Shown: piece by piece, positions 5,627 through 6,447 of the stretch
Layout: each line of letters opens with the position of its first letter
Position numbering within the stretch: the first letter of the stretch is position 1
NCBI GenBank assembly: GCA_017429885.1
Contig: JAFROA010000278.1
Span: forward strand, 1 to 6,447
Origin: Bacteroidales bacterium
GTDB lineage: Bacteria > Bacteroidota > Bacteroidia > Bacteroidales > UBA932
Direction: 5' to 3'
DNA length: 6,447 nt
Made by a program: the position numbers and the translations under genes
Notes under the pieces: generated by a model
Told to the model about the DNA's origin: nothing
Databases searched by the model: none
Seen by the model: only the letters and a program-made list of their open reading frames with translations

Positions 5627-6447
5627 ATGCGGATCCTGCTATATGCCATATTCTCCACCCTTCTGGCCGGTTCCCTCGCGGTTCTTCGGGACCTCCCTGT
5701 CGTGAACGGGACTGTTTTGGCTTCTGGAGCGGGAGAAAGGTTATCGGTAAGGTATTTATGGCCTCTTGTCCTGTTAGCTGGGCTTGTATGCCCATGTTTA
5801 TTGACCGGTGAGCCTCTCACGGACGCAGCCGAAAGTATTTTCAAGCCTTCTACAGCCACGGAGATTCTTCCTGTTGGGCTGGCTACGGCGATCGCGGTCA
5901 TAGTCGCGGGTCGTTTTGGACGTTATGTGGCTGTCCCGTTCGCGTTCATGGCTTCTATCGCTGGCCTTTCGCTCGCCGGTACCGGCCACATGAGTGTCGT
6001 TGCCGTCCGCTCCCACGTCTTTTCCTGGATGGCCGCACCTGTCCTTTGCGCCCTTCTGGCGGCGGGAATATACCGGATTTATGCCCTTACCTTGAAGAAC
6101 GAGAGGGGAATATCCATGATAACCTCTGTCATTCTTCTTGTCGCGTTCTCCGTTAATTATTCCTTGCTTTTCACGTTTTTGACACGTGCCGTTCCGGTCT
6201 CCTCAACTGCCCATATGGCTGTCGCTGGAGGTTGTGCCGCCTTTCTTTATCTTCTTATGAGGAAGGAGATATCTATCGACACATGGAATATCGCTGATTA
6301 CGAGCTGGATGTCAATTCCCAATCCATATCCTCTGTGATTCTCTCTATGGCGGTTGTTCTCGCATTGTTCTCAACTCCACTGCCGGGAAAGATAGGGATG
6401 GCGGCCACTCCACTTCCCGTGGGGCTTTTATTCGTGTCAGCCCTTAC
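5627..6447 (+). CDS. Polytopic membrane protein, divergent PiT-like transporter candidate (3' end beyond window)
   Basis: A frame open from the ATG at 5627 to the window end encodes 273 residues without a stop, with about eight or nine hydrophobic spans (roughly 3-20, 43-60, 79-96, 101-118, 131-153, 164-187, 194-211, 234-250, and 259 onward). It starts 6 bp after the PhoU-like gene in the same frame, so the two are surely co-transcribed. Position and hydropathy suggest a PiT (PHO4-type) phosphate permease. S-G-A-G-E-R-L-S-V-R (33-42) lies where PiT has its G-S-G-A stretch, and V-F-S-W-M-A-A-P-V-L (131-140) resembles the conserved W-x-x-S-P span. Yet the hallmark Asn-Asp motif is absent in both half-repeats: the first region reads L-R-D-L-P-V-V-N-G-T, the second F-S-T-P-L-P-G-K. 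So this may be a PiT descendant with another substrate, or an unrelated membrane protein. The frame is intact, which argues against a pseudogene. Confidence 0.65.
   Translation, partial: MRILLYAIFSTLLAGSLAVLRDLPVVNGTVLASGAGERLSVRYLWPLVLLAGLVCPCLLTGEPLTDAAESIFKPSTATEILPVGLATAIAVIVAGRFGRYVAVPFAFMASIAGLSLAGTGHMSVVAVRSHVFSWMAAPVLCALLAAGIYRIYALTLKNERGISMITSVILLVAFSVNYSLLFTFLTRAVPVSSTAHMAVAGGCAAFLYLLMRKEISIDTWNIADYELDVNSQSISSVILSMAVVLALFSTPLPGKIGMAATPLPVGLLFVSAL

Noticed and set aside
5542..6016. Minus-strand open frames over the PhoU-like/membrane protein junction
   Set aside because: They have low-complexity Arg/Thr-rich translations and lie opposite a continuous coding frame with membrane spans.
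5627..6447. Calling the membrane protein a decayed PiT pseudogene
   Set aside because: The frame stays open for 273 codons with regular membrane spans and tight operon spacing, which fits a maintained gene better.

Overview
The window looks like chromosomal DNA of a Bacteroidota bacterium, most likely of the order Bacteroidales. The evidence is a membrane-tethered TPR-LuxR regulator of the type common in that phylum, TAnnTTTG-like -7 promoter elements, start codons with little or no Shine-Dalgarno sequence, and a histidine-rich exported protein of a kind I recall from Bacteroidales. This is inference from the sequence; no search was run. No rRNA, tRNA, CRISPR array, insertion sequence or phage gene was seen.

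Layout from left to right: (1) 1-296, minus strand: the 5' part of a gene for a His-rich membrane-anchored or lipoprotein-like protein, cut by the window edge. (2) 364-2217, plus strand: a secreted glycoside hydrolase with a TIM barrel, a GH42-like trimerisation domain and a C-terminal beta domain, resembling the GHL6/GH151 (fucosidase-like) group. (3) 2235-3911, minus strand: a two-gene unit with a TPR-TM-LuxR regulator first and a nucleoside 2-deoxyribosyltransferase-like protein second, converging on the hydrolase with only 17 bp between them. (4) 4044-4772, plus strand: an unrecognised lysine/glutamate-rich lipoprotein, divergent from the regulator across a 132-bp region with two inverted repeats and a good -7 element. 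(5) 4955-6447, plus strand: a DUF47/PhoU-like cytoplasmic helical protein, then 6 bp later and in the same frame a polytopic membrane protein that runs off the window.

The last pair sits in the order of a classic PhoU-like/PiT phosphate-transport operon, and the membrane protein can be laid over the PiT fold. However, the PhoU-like protein lacks the acidic residue closing each ExxxD metal motif, and the membrane protein shows neither of the two Asn-Asp motifs typical of PiT. Both partners therefore seem to have lost the residues of the known chemistry while remaining intact reading frames. That is the most unusual signal here and could mark a repurposed or other-substrate transport module. 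The 182-bp region before it carries a cluster of CTCTACA-type repeats that can form competing hairpins, which makes it a candidate control region.
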